From positions 1,364,001-1,428,000 of the forward strand of contig NC_088178.1 of the NCBI RefSeq assembly GCF_028769735.1: DNA of 64,000 bases, written 5' to 3'. How positions within the stretch are numbered: the first letter of the stretch is position 1; each line of letters opens with the position of its first letter. Shown here in pieces: positions 49,095 through 61,115 of the stretch. The DNA is from Zonotrichia leucophrys gambelii (taxonomy: Eukaryota; Chordata; Aves; Passeriformes; Passerellidae). The notes under the pieces were generated by a model. That model worked only from the letters and a program-made list of their open reading frames with translations. It made no database searches and was not told the origin of the DNA. A program made the translations under genes and the position numbers.

Positions 49095-49165
49095 ATAAAC
49101 ATACCCTCAGAATAGGTGGGTATGTTTATATATATAAACATATTCCCATATTATATATGGGAATA
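49095..49165. repeat. Cluster of overlapping AT-rich palindromes
   Basis: ATAAACATACCC (49095-49106) pairs perfectly with GGGTATGTTTAT (49118-49129). The second arm overlaps a 22-bp perfect palindrome (49121-49142), which is followed by TATTCCCATA / TATGGGAATA arms (49141-49165). Confidence 0.85.
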
Positions 49166-49809
49166 TTCCCATATTATATATTGGAAAATGTTTTGATTTT
49201 CCTCACAGATGTCATTAACACCTGGAGGAGCATCTTCCCAAAAAGATAGGCAGGGAGGGAGCTCCTGATCTTGTTGGAACTCTGGTTACTGAGAATTTGA
49301 GACTTTCTGTGCTGACAGGCATTGACCCCCAGGAGAACACTGCATTGACCTGAGGCTGTGGAGAAGCTTCCAAGTTTAACTCCAAGTTTAAAGTTTTAGA
49401 ATATAGTAATATATATAAGACAAGATAGAAGTTTAAAGACAGAATCTAGTCCTTCTTCATAAGTTTGAATAGTATTGTAAAATTAAATTTAAAAATCCAC
49501 ATTACAGGCCATGACTAGTTAGTTATTAAGTTAAAAGTAAAAATAATTTAAGTGTACCTTCTTAATTAGACAGTTTACCCTTAAAAAGCCTTGTAGAAAA
49601 AGAAATACAACTCCATTTTTAGTTTGTTAGAGTGAAGCGCTGTAGAACTCCCAGTTTATAAAACTGTGATGGAGATAAAAACTAATAAACATCCAAACAT
49701 AAAATACCATTTCACACATTTAATCCCAACCCTAAATAAAAAAAAACCAAAAAAACAAAGACAGTAGCAGTGCCCTAGACAATCAGGCTGGCATTTACAT
49801 TTTTTGAAC

Positions 49810-50100
49810 ATGATTTCTTCACCTAGGGTTTTTCTCCTGCGAAGCTGAAAGGCAGTGAGAGGCTTCAGAGAAAAACAAACCAATTCTTATCTCATTTGGG
49901 CTTTTTTGTGTTGTGCTTATGCAGAATGTGTTTGGAGATTGTGTATTTAAGGTGATTGCTTGATTGGACTCTGGTGTGAATTGTTTTGACTCATTGGCCA
50001 ATTAAGGCCAAGCTGTGTCGGGACTCTGAAAAGAGTAACAAGTTTTTATTATTTTTTACATTTAGTAAGGATTTTTTTCTGTATTTTTTAATATAGTATA
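49810..50100 (+). mobile_element. Truncated LTR of an avian endogenous retrovirus (family C)
   Basis: GATTTCTTCACCTAGGGTTT, TGTGTTTGGAGATTGTGTAT, TGACTCATTGGCCAATTAAG and GCTGTGTCGGGACTCTG resemble a passerine LTR family. The copy stops abruptly at ATATAGTATAG, where the next LTR begins. Its expected 3' portion is not seen afterwards. Family assignment is from memory. Confidence 0.55.
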
Positions 50101-50101
50101 G

Positions 50102-50558
50102 TGTCAGGACCCAGGACATTCCTCTGGCTGCCCTGGGTGATTCCACACCCTGGCAAGGGGCTCAGAGACCTTGGCACAGAGTCACAAACACCTGTGCCTT
50201 TGATTTTAGCCCATGGAAACGATTACCAACTTTGTGTGAAGATTTACAAGCCACAAGAGTTTGAGTAGAATGATGGTTAATTTGTCACAGGGTGAAAAAG
50301 TAGAATTTTGGGGATTTAGAATGGGGGTTCAAGGGGCAAGATGGAGGAATCTGGGCATGTCCTGTCCTTCTCGCCCTTGATCTTCTGCTGTGATGGTGAT
50401 AGGTTTAGAGTAGAGACAGAGTGTCTAATAGGTGATAGGTATTGGAAAATTATTGTAAATAAAGTACATGTAGTTTTTAGTATAAAAAGTTAACACCACC
50501 CCAAGGGCTGTGCTGGACAGATCTCAGCAGGTTCAGAGAAAGAATGGAACAGAGCACA
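50102..50558 (+). mobile_element. Solo LTR-like element (family D) adjoining the DNM3 GED exon
   Basis: It starts TGTCAGGACCCAGGAC directly at the break in the preceding LTR. It carries AATAAAG (about 50459-50465) and a TATA-like GTATAAAAAG (about 50481). The 3' boundary is approximate; CACA near 50558 is a possible end. No retroviral coding region is present. Confidence 0.55.
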
Positions 50559-50619
50559 GTGCCTGTGCCGGGTGCCATGGCAGTGCACTGGGAGGCTGTG
50601 GGGCTGTGGGGCTGCTCAC

Positions 50620-50846
50620 CTGCGTGCCTGCTGGAGCCAGGAGTCATCCACAGGCGGGGGAGCAGGGGTGGACACGGTGCTGGTGCTGATGTCCCCGATG
50701 ATGGCCAGCGCCTCCTGCAGCGCCTGGTACATGCGCAGGGTCTCGTCCCGCCGCTGCGCCTGCTCCGCCGACTCCTCCATCAGAGTGTTCTGGTCCTCAG
50801 AGGAATACAGGTGAGCCAGCAGCTCTGCGTTGATAAATTCTTTTAC
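50620..50846 (-). CDS. DNM3: DNM3 GTPase effector domain, second exon
   Basis: The 227-nt exon is entered in phase 0 after ATGAAACAG (AG at 50848-50847) and left in phase 2 at a GTGAGC donor (50619 onward). It encodes [20 protein letters not shown], then [20 protein letters not shown], then [20 protein letters not shown] and [15 protein letters not shown]. This matches the human DNM3 run from [20 protein letters not shown] to PPPVDDSW. It completes the GED / bundle-signalling helix, which packs against the stalk and stimulates assembly-dependent GTP hydrolysis, and begins the proline-rich tail. The sequence is intact. A solo LTR begins only 12 nt upstream of the splice acceptor, and another LTR ends within about 60-100 bp of the donor. 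Confidence 0.97.
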
Positions 50847-53800
50847 CTGTTTCATCAGTGGGGAAAATGTGTATTTTATGATTGGCTTTTGGCAAATATT
50901 CAAATGAATATTATATGTGTTATGTTAGAAAGTTATGCTGTATTAATTTTCTTAAGCAGTGTGTTAAATATAGTTTTAGGTTATAACATAAGGTTAAAAT
51001 AGAAACTATGCTATGTAAGATACTTTTTTTAAAGAAAGGACTCGCACTGAGATAGCAGCCACAGGACACCTGAATCTTTCAGAGAAAGGGAATTTATTGC
51101 TCCATTATCAGAAGAAACGAACTTCCCACCTCTAAGGCACCGTCAGGATTCAGAGGAAGAAGCTGACACTGCCCAGCCAGAATCCTGTGTTTGAATGGAA
51201 TTTGTGCATCATGGAGGAGGTGTATGAATATGCAACAGGCTGTTGTTTTTAAGGGTTAATCCTCTGTTAACGTGGGTCCTTTTTCGGGCTTATTTTGCCC
51301 AGAAAGAGGTACCTGGACTGTCTGTAACTCTTTGTTTTTATTGTCTCATATTGTCCTCATCCAAATTGTCCAAATTTTTATTACTCAAATTGTATTACTA
51401 TTTTTATAACCATTTTATTACTATTAAACTTCTAAAATTTTAAAAACAAGTGATAGGCATTTTTCACAATCAGACAGAAAAGAAAATAATCCAGACCACC
51501 ATAGAAATAAAAGTCTCTATGGAAAATACAATGCTGAACAAATACAGGGGAGATCAGCGGAAGCAGGAGATTGAATCACTTTCTCTTACTACCTTACACC
51601 AGCTCTGGTGCAATTCTGCATCTCTGAGGTGACACCTCTCCTTACCCTTCATTTCCCAACAGCTCCCAGGAGCCAGCTGCCATTTTGGGCCATTTTGGGC
51701 CATTTCTAAAGGACTGACTGGGAAGTAAATGGCAGTACCATCAGATATAAATTCCCTGGGAATGGGAATTTCCAGGTTTTATGATATACCTGTTAATTAC
51801 TTTCTTAGCAACAATTTACCATACTGTAGACAGCATCTTTCATTTCCAGCAGGTCTGTCAGATTCTGAATAACCCATCCACACACATTCAAACTGCTGAA
51901 GGGAGAAGTCTCCAAGTAATCTAATTTACTGTATTGATTTCCTGCTATGCTTGCCCTGGTTATGGAAACCTGGGCCACATTAAAAGACATAAAAAGCTAG
52001 AGGTACTCTGATTAAATAAGACTGTGGTAAATAGACCAACTGCTGACCTACTAAATCCTTGCATTTGAGACTTGTTGCTCTTCTGATCTATTTCTCATCT
52101 GGTGCTTTGCTCCATAAAGCTTTTTTGAGCTGGAGATAGTGATGATAATACATTCCCAGGATTCTGATTACATAAACCTGAGCTCCATTTGCTCATGGGT
52201 TTGTGCTACTTTTGTGATTGAAAGGCTGAGAGTGAGACTGAGGCAATGTTTGTGTTTAGACAAGGTCAGTGAGAGCAGTGAGCCAGCACAGCCAAGGGAC
52301 CCTTTCTGGTCACCAGCAACGAGCAGGCAGCCAGTACAGAGCTCAGAGGGAAACAAAACCACATTGCCTGGGCTTGGCTGTCATTTCCCATTCACGTATG
52401 ACAGGAGATGCACAAATTCTTAGCAAAGCCTGCAACATTTTTCCATGAGTTTCATGCTGTTTTCCAGTAGATGGTACTGATCAAGAGCCAGAGTACACTA
52501 CTTTCCTTGTGATTGCCAAAAACTCCACATTAAAAACAGATATCACAGTTAAACAGCATCACATTCTGCTCGATGAAATGAGCATTTTAATGGCATCACT
52601 TCAAAAAAAGAAGTCCTAAAATTAGATTAAGGCCAGAGCTGATTGTAAAGGCATTGTTAAACCACAAATATCTGTTTGAAAAAAATCAGCCTGTGACAAT
52701 TATCATGAGAGGTCCCTGTCTGTCACTGGCAGAGGATTTGAGTAACTCCCTCCTCTGGAAAGGGAAGACTGCTGTGTTTAGGATGGATCTTGGATCAGCC
52801 TCCTGCCCTCCTGTGCTGTGCTAGACAGAGGAAGATCTCCCACCAGAGCCACTTTCTCCAGCTTGGAAATGGAGGGAAAAGTGATGCTTACTCATGTTTG
52901 CTCCTTTCTGCAAAGCAGGCTCACAGGAATGGTTTAAAACCATTTTCCTTCACAGACATCAGGCCTGCAGTCAAAGCTGAACCATAGCAAACATCCAAAT
53001 GCCAGTGCCCCAAATCTGCCCTGGCACCCTGAAATGGGGCAGGGTGGGCTTGGAACCTCCTCAGGGGGAAGACAACACATGGCACTGCCTCAAATGCAAA
53101 CACAACCCATTCCTTGAGCAGTCTGGCAGCACCAAGTCCTCTGGAGTTTTCCTCCTCAGCTGAGATCAGTGTCAGCACTGTTTATGGAGCATACACTGAC
53201 TGCTCTTAAGACCACCCCTCTTGTGTAATCCAGGATACCAAGGCACCATGAAATACAAACTTGTGTATGTGTTTTTTGTTTGGGCATGTTTGAATTGGTA
53301 ATGGTAACTCAATGCAGTTCTGTGTGGTAAATGTATTTTCTTTTAAGGTAATCAACATCCACCCTAGGGGAAGAACAAGGGATGCACTTGGAACACAACA
53401 ATGTAGGCTTAGGCCCCAAAATATGCTCAGGGACAGCATGTAATTATTTTCTGTACACTGAGTTTGAATCTGATACTTTCCTTGAATTCTAAATACTTGT
53501 TTATGGGCCCACAAAGTGGAAAGGAAGTTCTAGGAAAACTTGGGAGGTTGCAATTGTCATGGAAACAAATTCCTTGGGATCGATTTGTTTCCAGAGTTTT
53601 GGAGGCAACATGATGGGGCTGCAGAAAATACAGAATACGTTGATTAAGGGGGAGGGAAAGTGTTTTCATTTAACTCCTGGTAGATGGGTTGCACTTATGA
53701 ATACTCCAAGGAACACACACAACTTCACAGGACCCACCTTCCATCACAGCTCCACTCCTTTCCAGATCTTTGCACAACCTTTTGGCAGGGCTCAGCACTC

Positions 53801-55489
53801 TTAATTCAACCATTTCTTTCTCTTTTCAGTAGCCCTGATTTTTAAAAATTGCTATTTTACCTGTTGTTTTCAATATGGTATTTTACTGCCTATGCTGTAC
53901 AGAAAGAAATTCATTAATGCTTCTATGTCACTTTTCACAGTTCTTTAAAATGTTTGGATTTTTTGCCACAAATTTAAACCCCAGGATGGAGGTGTAAGCC
54001 TCAGCTCACTAGGAAGCCCAAATGCAGCTTGGGACGATGAGGTCAGCTGAAAGCTTGGTGATATTTTAAGTGTGTGGTTTCTGTGTGCCAGCCTGGCAGG
54101 CTTTATCAGTGTCACCAACAGCTGATGAGACTGAAAGCACAAAATCTCACAGCAATCTACTTCTGAGAGAGAAGCACACACTTCAGAGACCCCTAAACAA
54201 TTCCAGATGAGGAGGTGAGTGGCAGAAAATTTAATGTAAGCTTTCAAAAGCAACTGCTCACTGAGCTCTGCTGTTTATGAAATGAAAGCTAAACCCCAGC
54301 CTTTCCAAGGGCACTGGAGATAGGCTAAGTCAAAGCAGAGAGCTGCTAGCAATGATCTAGAAAGAGCAGTGAGGACACACACTCAACTTCTGAAGTCTAG
54401 AGCAGGGATGATTTCCAGGAAAAAAAGGCTGTTCCATTGTTCCCATGTTTTTTTGTAAAAACTCACCCATGACTAGAGCATTACTTACATTCTGACTCCC
54501 CTAAACCTGAAGAAGTTTAATGAACAATCTCTTGCCCTCATGCAAAAATTCTGTTTGTATTAAATGTACAAGGAAATCCCACTGAAATTTCCTGTCCAAC
54601 CACCTAACTCTTAAGTGCAACACAAATTCCACAGGGCTAATGAAATCCATCACATGAAGGCTAGAGGTGGCTCTGAGTCAAGAGTAAATGCTACCTTCTA
54701 ATCACATTTGCCTCCCAGCATATTGCACTGCTAAAGGCTGCCTGGTTTGATGACCTCTCAGAGCTGGCAGGGGCTCTGGGTCCCATCAGTAATTTGTATG
54801 GCAGCAGTGGCACTAATATTAAGCTCAGTTTTCAACAAGGTCCATTCAGAACTCTGCCAGGATGTGAAGACTGAGCTCCCACTGCAGTGGAAAAACAATG
54901 GTATCTCAAAGCTGGTTTTAACCAAATAATCTTCAGATCTAAGAAAGACACACACAATAAATCAACCAACCACATCTGCTTATCTAAACAACAGTGTCCA
55001 AAGCTTCCAGATTTATTCCTTGGAAATGGTAACCTGAAAATATAAAGAAACCCAAACAAAATAAGAAGTGCTTTATGAACCCTGACAAAGGCCAGCAGAT
55101 GGAAAATCAAGGAGGCACAACTCTGCTCTACTGCTCTCACAGGCTGCCCACACCAAGCTCCCAGTTCCTCTTCCTGTTATATCAAAAGCAAGACATCTAA
55201 TAAAAACCAAAACAAAAGCATCCCCACCTTGAGTTACCTTTAAATAATAACTTGTGTTCTGGTTAAGATGTAAATGAATTCTTTAGGATTTTGGGATAAG
55301 CACTCAAGGCAGCGTGCCACCCTTTGAGAAGGCTGCAGAACTTCAAGTACTACGGAATATTGGAATATTTTGTCCATGAGTGTAACATTAATTCTTCTCT
55401 TTAGTAGCTGCTGTGTTCCAGAGGGGTGTTTGAGAGTGAGAGATCTGACAGACACATTGAACTGATTTAGAACTCTGCTTGCTACTTAC
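50847..55489 (-). other. DNM3: DNM3 intron between the two GED exons
   Basis: A 4.6-kb intron with no other exon recognised. The 615 bp nearest the downstream exon are a solo LTR plus its target duplication; the rest is AT-rich unique sequence. Confidence 0.8.
50859..51468 (-). mobile_element. Solo LTR (family B, copy 2) at the DNM3 GED exon splice acceptor
   Basis: Closely similar to 17247-17861 along its length. On the minus strand (DNM3 sense) it starts TGTGAAAAATGCC and ends TTTTCCCCA. A perfect 5-bp duplication, ATCAG on the plus strand, flanks it at 50854-50858 and 51469-51473. It contains no retroviral genes. It lies in the same orientation as DNM3. Confidence 0.92.
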
Positions 55490-55654
55490 ATTATTGATCA
55501 TGAGGTGCATGATTGTTTTCGGGATCAGATCTCGGATACATTTGTTAATAATGGACATGTAGGAGTCCACAAGATTTCGAATTGTCTCCACCTGTCTTTC
55601 CAGCTGGGGGTCCATTGAAAAATTATCTGCTTGGCCATTTTCTTCAGTTTCAGT
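55490..55654 (-). CDS. DNM3: DNM3 exon: end of linker and first part of the GTPase effector domain
   Basis: A 165-nt, phase 0-0 exon between TTCTTCTTTGCAG (AG at 55656-55655) and a GTAAGTAG donor (55489 onward). It reads [20 protein letters not shown], then [20 protein letters not shown], then [15 protein letters not shown]. Human DNM3 has [20 protein letters not shown] followed by the same [16 protein letters not shown]... run, so the GED start is essentially identical and only the linker varies. DNM3 is a large GTPase that drives membrane fission and acts at synapses and spines. Upstream exons (PH domain, stalk, G domain) are not seen before 64000 and must lie further right. Confidence 0.97.
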
Positions 55655-56605
55655 CTGCAAAGAAGAAAAAAAAGTCTTTCAGATTGAAGTAAACTTGAAA
55701 CATATTGGGGGAAAAACCCCCGGACTTACACTGTATAATCCAGCAACATAACTCATACAAAGACTATCCACAGGTTAAAATATGAAGTCTTGGCTTGTTT
55801 AACATTAGAGTTCAGCATCATGAAATTTGGACCTTTAAAGTTTAATGCCAAATGAGACCTTTTGCACAAAGCACATGTATGTATTTCCACACAAATTTGT
55901 AACTTTATGTTAAAGAAAGATTTTGGACAATGATGCACGGTGGTAAATGTCACACCAAGAAATTATTTCAGATCACTTACTGCAATACTTATTATCAAAT
56001 CTTTTACCATTCACATTCAGCCAGCTGGATCCATGCAAGAAAGCAGCATCATAAGTCTGGATCTTTAATTTTACCCTTCTGTGGGTTAAACCCACCTTTG
56101 TTATTTAAAGCTGACTTATTTGTGACAAATTTTGCAGTTCAGTCTCCAACTTGTTAGATGTGAATAGCACCTATATAAACAAAGGGATTATAAAAGATAA
56201 CAGCAAAAGCAGCATTGCTTCCAATGCTCAAGGCTGGGTTATATATTTGTGGTTCTCTTTTTCACTGCATAGAAAAAAAACTTCTTTGTATGCAAACAGC
56301 TGACCTAATTAAATACCAGGAACTTTAACTGGAAGCTAAAAGGCCTATACTTTGCCTCAGTCTGGCCTGTATAAATATAGGAAAACCTAAACGAAAATAG
56401 TAACCTTTTGGTGAAAATCAAATTGCTGTCTGAGGCTTGCAGTTGCCAAAAGAATGGAATTTCTACTCAGAGAGTACAAAGAACAACATTCCCCAAAGTC
56501 TGATATCAAACTTCTCCCTGAAAACAAGTGCCAGAGCATTAATAGCACAAACTGTAAAATCTAAATCTGAGTACCTGAGTATGCTTCTGTGGGTACCCAG
56601 AAGCA

Positions 56606-56752
56606 TAAAATCATAGAAGCACAAAGTGCTTTTGGTTTTGACTTCAGCCAAAGTGCTCCAGCCTTGCAGCTCATGTTGTTCCAAGCCCCCTTGCAGGCAG
56701 GGACACCTCCCACCACAGCAGTGCCCCATCCAGCCTGGCCTTGGACATCAGG
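56606..56752 (-). mobile_element. CR1 LINE fragment
   Basis: Plus-strand sequence AAATCATAGAA, then GCAGGGACACCTCCCACCAC and CCCCATCCAGCCTGGCCTTG matches the reverse complement of avian CR1 3' sequence. The middle is diverged. Confidence 0.8.
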
Positions 56753-59700
56753 AACACAAAGATACACAAAGCACTGGCAAAAACTGAAGAAGCCAACAAG
56801 GAGAACGAGTTGTGTATCAGCCAGAGCCCTGCCAGCACAGCTCCATTTACAACAGAGCTTTTAGCTAAAATTGGCACATGGCTGGTGCTTTAAACATTTC
56901 TGGAGCAGCTGAGATCAGTATCAAAGCCACCAGTAAAAGGCCATTAGTGCTAAATATGCAAACATGTCACCAAAGAGGCTTCTCCCTGCAGGAAACTGGG
57001 CCAAGGAGGGATTCCTGGTTTCATGTCCTGGTGCAGGCTCTGCTTCTGCTCACACAGCATTGCCAGGTAGAGCACTTGGAACCTTTTCAGCTACAGCTTG
57101 GTCAGTCCAGGCTAAATGAAATGGAATGTTTGTGATGTGTTAAGTTCTAGTTTTGTTAAGAAATAAGACCCAATGTATCATTTAGAAACAAAACTGAGTG
57201 TTTGTAAAAGAACTTTCAAAAGTATGGGTGAATTACTGGGAAAGCAGCTGATCTTTGAAAACAATTAGCTGTGCTTCCTAAAAATCCTATGACTGGAGGA
57301 CACTGAAGGGGCTCTTGATGAAAACAGGGTAATGCTGTAACATTGGTAGACACCACCTTAAAAACCTTAATCTTTTTGTTAATAAACTGCATGTAGCCAA
57401 AAGTCACAATGCAAAGACTATTTTCCTTAGCCTCCATGTCTAAAGAAAAACTAATGGTAATTTTCCCTGTGAAATACCAAAGAAATAAAAAAATCATACG
57501 TCTCTCATATATCTGCAGATTTTAGCCAAGTAACTACAGACCAAAATGCCCCCTTCCCTGTTTCCCTGTATTTGACATCTATTCTCTTTCTTTTCTTCTT
57601 TGCTGCCTATATAAAGTGCAGTTTGTTCATGTATTTTTTTTCCTTTTATTTTTTTTTTACTCTTTAAATTACAGATTGCAATAAGATTCCTAACTGGCTA
57701 AGCAGCAAAGTGACAGATGTTTATCATTATCCTCATCAAGAGAATGTAAAGTAAAAATAGTAATTTGTCTCTGATCTTTCAGGCAAAGGGTAATAGTCTC
57801 TTGTTTGAAACTGTAACAGAGCTGACTTCATACTGTTGATTTATTTTCTCTGAAATCAAAAAAGATCAATCTTTCATGACTTTACAGTAATTTATTATGA
57901 AAGCTTCTGGCCATAGTATTCCTAATGATTTGATGTCTCAACTGAAGGCTTTTCATGCCAGAAACCATCTTGTTTGCATGGCATCATGCAGATGGAAATC
58001 TGCTTCCAGCAGGTTTCTGTGCCCTCCAGGACCCCTCCAAGCATTAGAAACCTTTCTGTGCTCAGCTGCCTCAGCTCTGTGCCAACAGCAGCAGCCAGAA
58101 ATGGGGGTGCCTGGCAAGGCTGGGCATCCCAGGTGACAGAGATGCCACCTCCAGGCCATTGTTTCACAGCAGCTCTGTGAGCCTCACAGTGACCCCACCT
58201 TCAGTGCAGGGCACCCCTCAGCCCTGTCCCTGTTTCTTACAGCATGGCTCCTGCAGGGAAAGCCTGCTCAGGGAACAAACCCAGAGCAGAGCACAGAACA
58301 AACCCTGCCAGCCTCTGCCCACTGCCAGGCTGAGCAGGAAGGGAGAACAAAGAAGGTGCAAACAGCTTTCCATGCCTCCTTTCCCAGCCAAGGCAGCCCA
58401 GTCCTTTCAGCTCCTCATCCCCAAGCCAGAACTCACCAAGTGTTCCAACAGCAAGTGTTAAGTGACAGCACATGAATCTGGACTAGGTTTTTAGTCAGTT
58501 GATTCTTGCTTAATGCTGCTATTAATTGTTGACAGGAATGGAATATTGCTACTTCAAAGGAATGCAAGTGCAATTACTTTAGGGAGTTCTGTAAACTTCC
58601 AACAAAGAAAGCTAAGGAAGAAGCTAGAGTGCTAAAAAACAGGTAAAGGGAATGAATTCATCTAGGAAAACTCTAAAGCAGAGTATGTGATGGAAACACA
58701 CCAAGGCTACAAAGAAGCAACAGGTGAAAAAACCACAGATGAGGAGAAGGTAAGGTGGGAGTACCCTTCCACACACCCCCAGACATCCTTTCCTTCTGCT
58801 CCCTGCACTTCAGACTGAAATATTGATCCCTTGCACTCTGCTGTGGTCTCACCTGTGTGAAGCTGCTCTGTGATCCCTGCAGGAGAAGGTGCTACTGAAA
58901 CCCAAGGTACAGCTCTGCTGCTCTCCCACCTCCCTGCATCACACACCTGCTGTACTGGGAATGTGCTAAGGAATAACTCATGTGCCCTACAAGAGCAGAC
59001 TAAAAACTGCCTGTGAAATCCAAACCACTGAAATTTGTGGGAATTTTACTGCTGGCTGCAGTGGGAAGAGGATTTCATCATTTCTACCAGAAAAGTTATC
59101 GATCTTCTGAAGATTGTGAGCTCTCTGCTGCAAGAGGAATGATTTAGTGTGGTACTGGGGATGCAGTGCAGTCCAAAACAAAGGAGTAATACCTCAGGAT
59201 ATCAGGGTAATTTTTCTGATTGTAGAAATTATAAGCAAGTTCAAGAATGTTCCAAGGAAACTTAATGAAAAGTGATTCCTTTTGAAATTCACAGCAAAAC
59301 TGGGTAACACACTGAAAACAGTCCTGAGCTGGCCACACAGAGAGAGCAATACTTCTAATTTCCATGATTTCATTACATTCAGGGCAGCTGCCAGCATATT
59401 TAAGAATGTCTTGTATAACATTCCTGATGTCAGTTCTAAGAAGGAGCATTTGTCTGGCATTTTCATTAGAGCAGTGTATCAACCAATTTTCTGTAATCAA
59501 AAAGGCATTCTATTAACAGTGACCAGGAGGAAGCAGACTGGAAGGTGACTGACTCAAGGGTAAAAATCAGAGCAGCAGCAAAGCAGTGCTCTGTGCAGTA
59601 CAAAATATGTCCATGGCTGCAGTAAGAAATTGCTCATTTCAAAGCTGCTTCCAGCTCTTTCATTTACAGTTCCAAGTTCACAACAGCAACAACCACCTGA

Positions 59701-61032
59701 GAATTAATTATTCCAGCCAGATTGCATTTATGTTTTAATTCACAGCTGCTGAAAATACATATAAAATCCATTTTATATATCCCTGTCCAAGTAAGTTTTT
59801 TCTTTAATGCACCAACACTCAGCACACTGCAGTTGTCCTAACCCCCCTGCTTTTCCCTAAATCTTTACAATTGATTCTCTCTTCATTGCAGTTAGATGTT
59901 GGATATATAATTTAGCCAAGATCCTCTCAGCTGTACATAGTGTGCCTTTTGCCAGAGGACTGCTGAAACCACATGATGGCTTCACACAGTGAGGTTTTCT
60001 TACTGGAAGGAACCACAAGTAAATGACAATACATTACTTTTGTGTATTTACAACAAAGCAAGCAGCAGAAAAAGAACACTTCCCAGGCAGCTTGGAAGCT
60101 GTCCTTTTCCCTCACAGAGGGTGACTTTGCCACTCTCTTCCATGCTTTCAGCATGTCCTGACTTTGTACTGCTGTTCCCTTTACTGAGCCACCCACAGGC
60201 TGCCCCTTTCAGCTGCTATGCCTTCATTAGCAGCCTGGAGCTGCTCTGAGCAGAGGTTGTGATCTGGCTTTCCCTCACACACAGCATCTCTCTCACTTCA
60301 TAACCCCCACAAGAATGATACACCCTACTGCAGCTTGCTTCACAAGTGTTTCACTCCCTGGATTAGCTTAAATAATCATTTATTCCTGTTGTTGTCTGTG
60401 GCTACAGACATTGCCCAGGACAGACCAGGAGCTAAATCCTCCTGCTGAATGCACACACTGCTCCCCAGTACCTCCATGGCTTTAACCATCCCAAACATTC
60501 CCAATCTGGCAGGCTCTCTCCCTGGAGAGGAGAAGCTGATTTGAAACTGTGACACTGAGAAGAATGATGTATTACCAGAACTCCAAGAAATCTGGACTTA
60601 CTTTCATCTCACAGGTTGATAACTAATCATGGCAAACCAATCCAACCTCCTTTTGGAGCAGGGATTTAGATCTTACAGGTATGGACACAGATATCACACA
60701 CAATCTTTCTGCCACAATCTCAAGTGACATTTTCATTAGTGGAAGTGTGCTCTCCCTGCAGCTCATACTTGGATACTCATTGCCATAGAAAAGCTGTCAA
60801 TGGCTCACTGGCAAAGTGGAGAACTGTACCAAGGGGACTTTCTATGGAATGGGGTTTATAATGTGCTTATTAAATGCTCAGGATGGTGGGTCATAGCCTG
60901 GGTTTGTTACAGGTACAGATGAGAAAAAACTGGAAGGGAATGTGAACAAGTTGGATGACAGGACTGGAGTTCACAATGACCTAGAGAAACAGGTTCAAAA
61001 TCTAGATGAGTTCATTCTGGATAGAAAGTATT

Positions 61033-61115
61033 TGATTTCACAGATTCTCCTGAGTTGGAAGGGACCCACAAGGATCATCCAACTCCTGGCCCTGCACAGG
61101 ACACCCCAAGAACCC
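61033..61115 (-). mobile_element. CR1 LINE 3' end fragment
   Basis: Plus-strand TTTCACAGATTCTCCTGAGT, then TGGAAGGGACCCACAAGGAT and CATCCAACTCCTGGCCCTGC is the reverse complement of a CR1 3' end. Confidence 0.85.

Larger units (their letters stand above)
48667..50619 (-). other. DNM3: DNM3 intron between GED and proline-rich exons
   Basis: A 1.95-kb intron. About 0.75 kb next to the GED exon is LTR-derived (49810-50558), and a cluster of AT-rich palindromes lies at 49095-49165. No further exon is seen. Confidence 0.8.
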
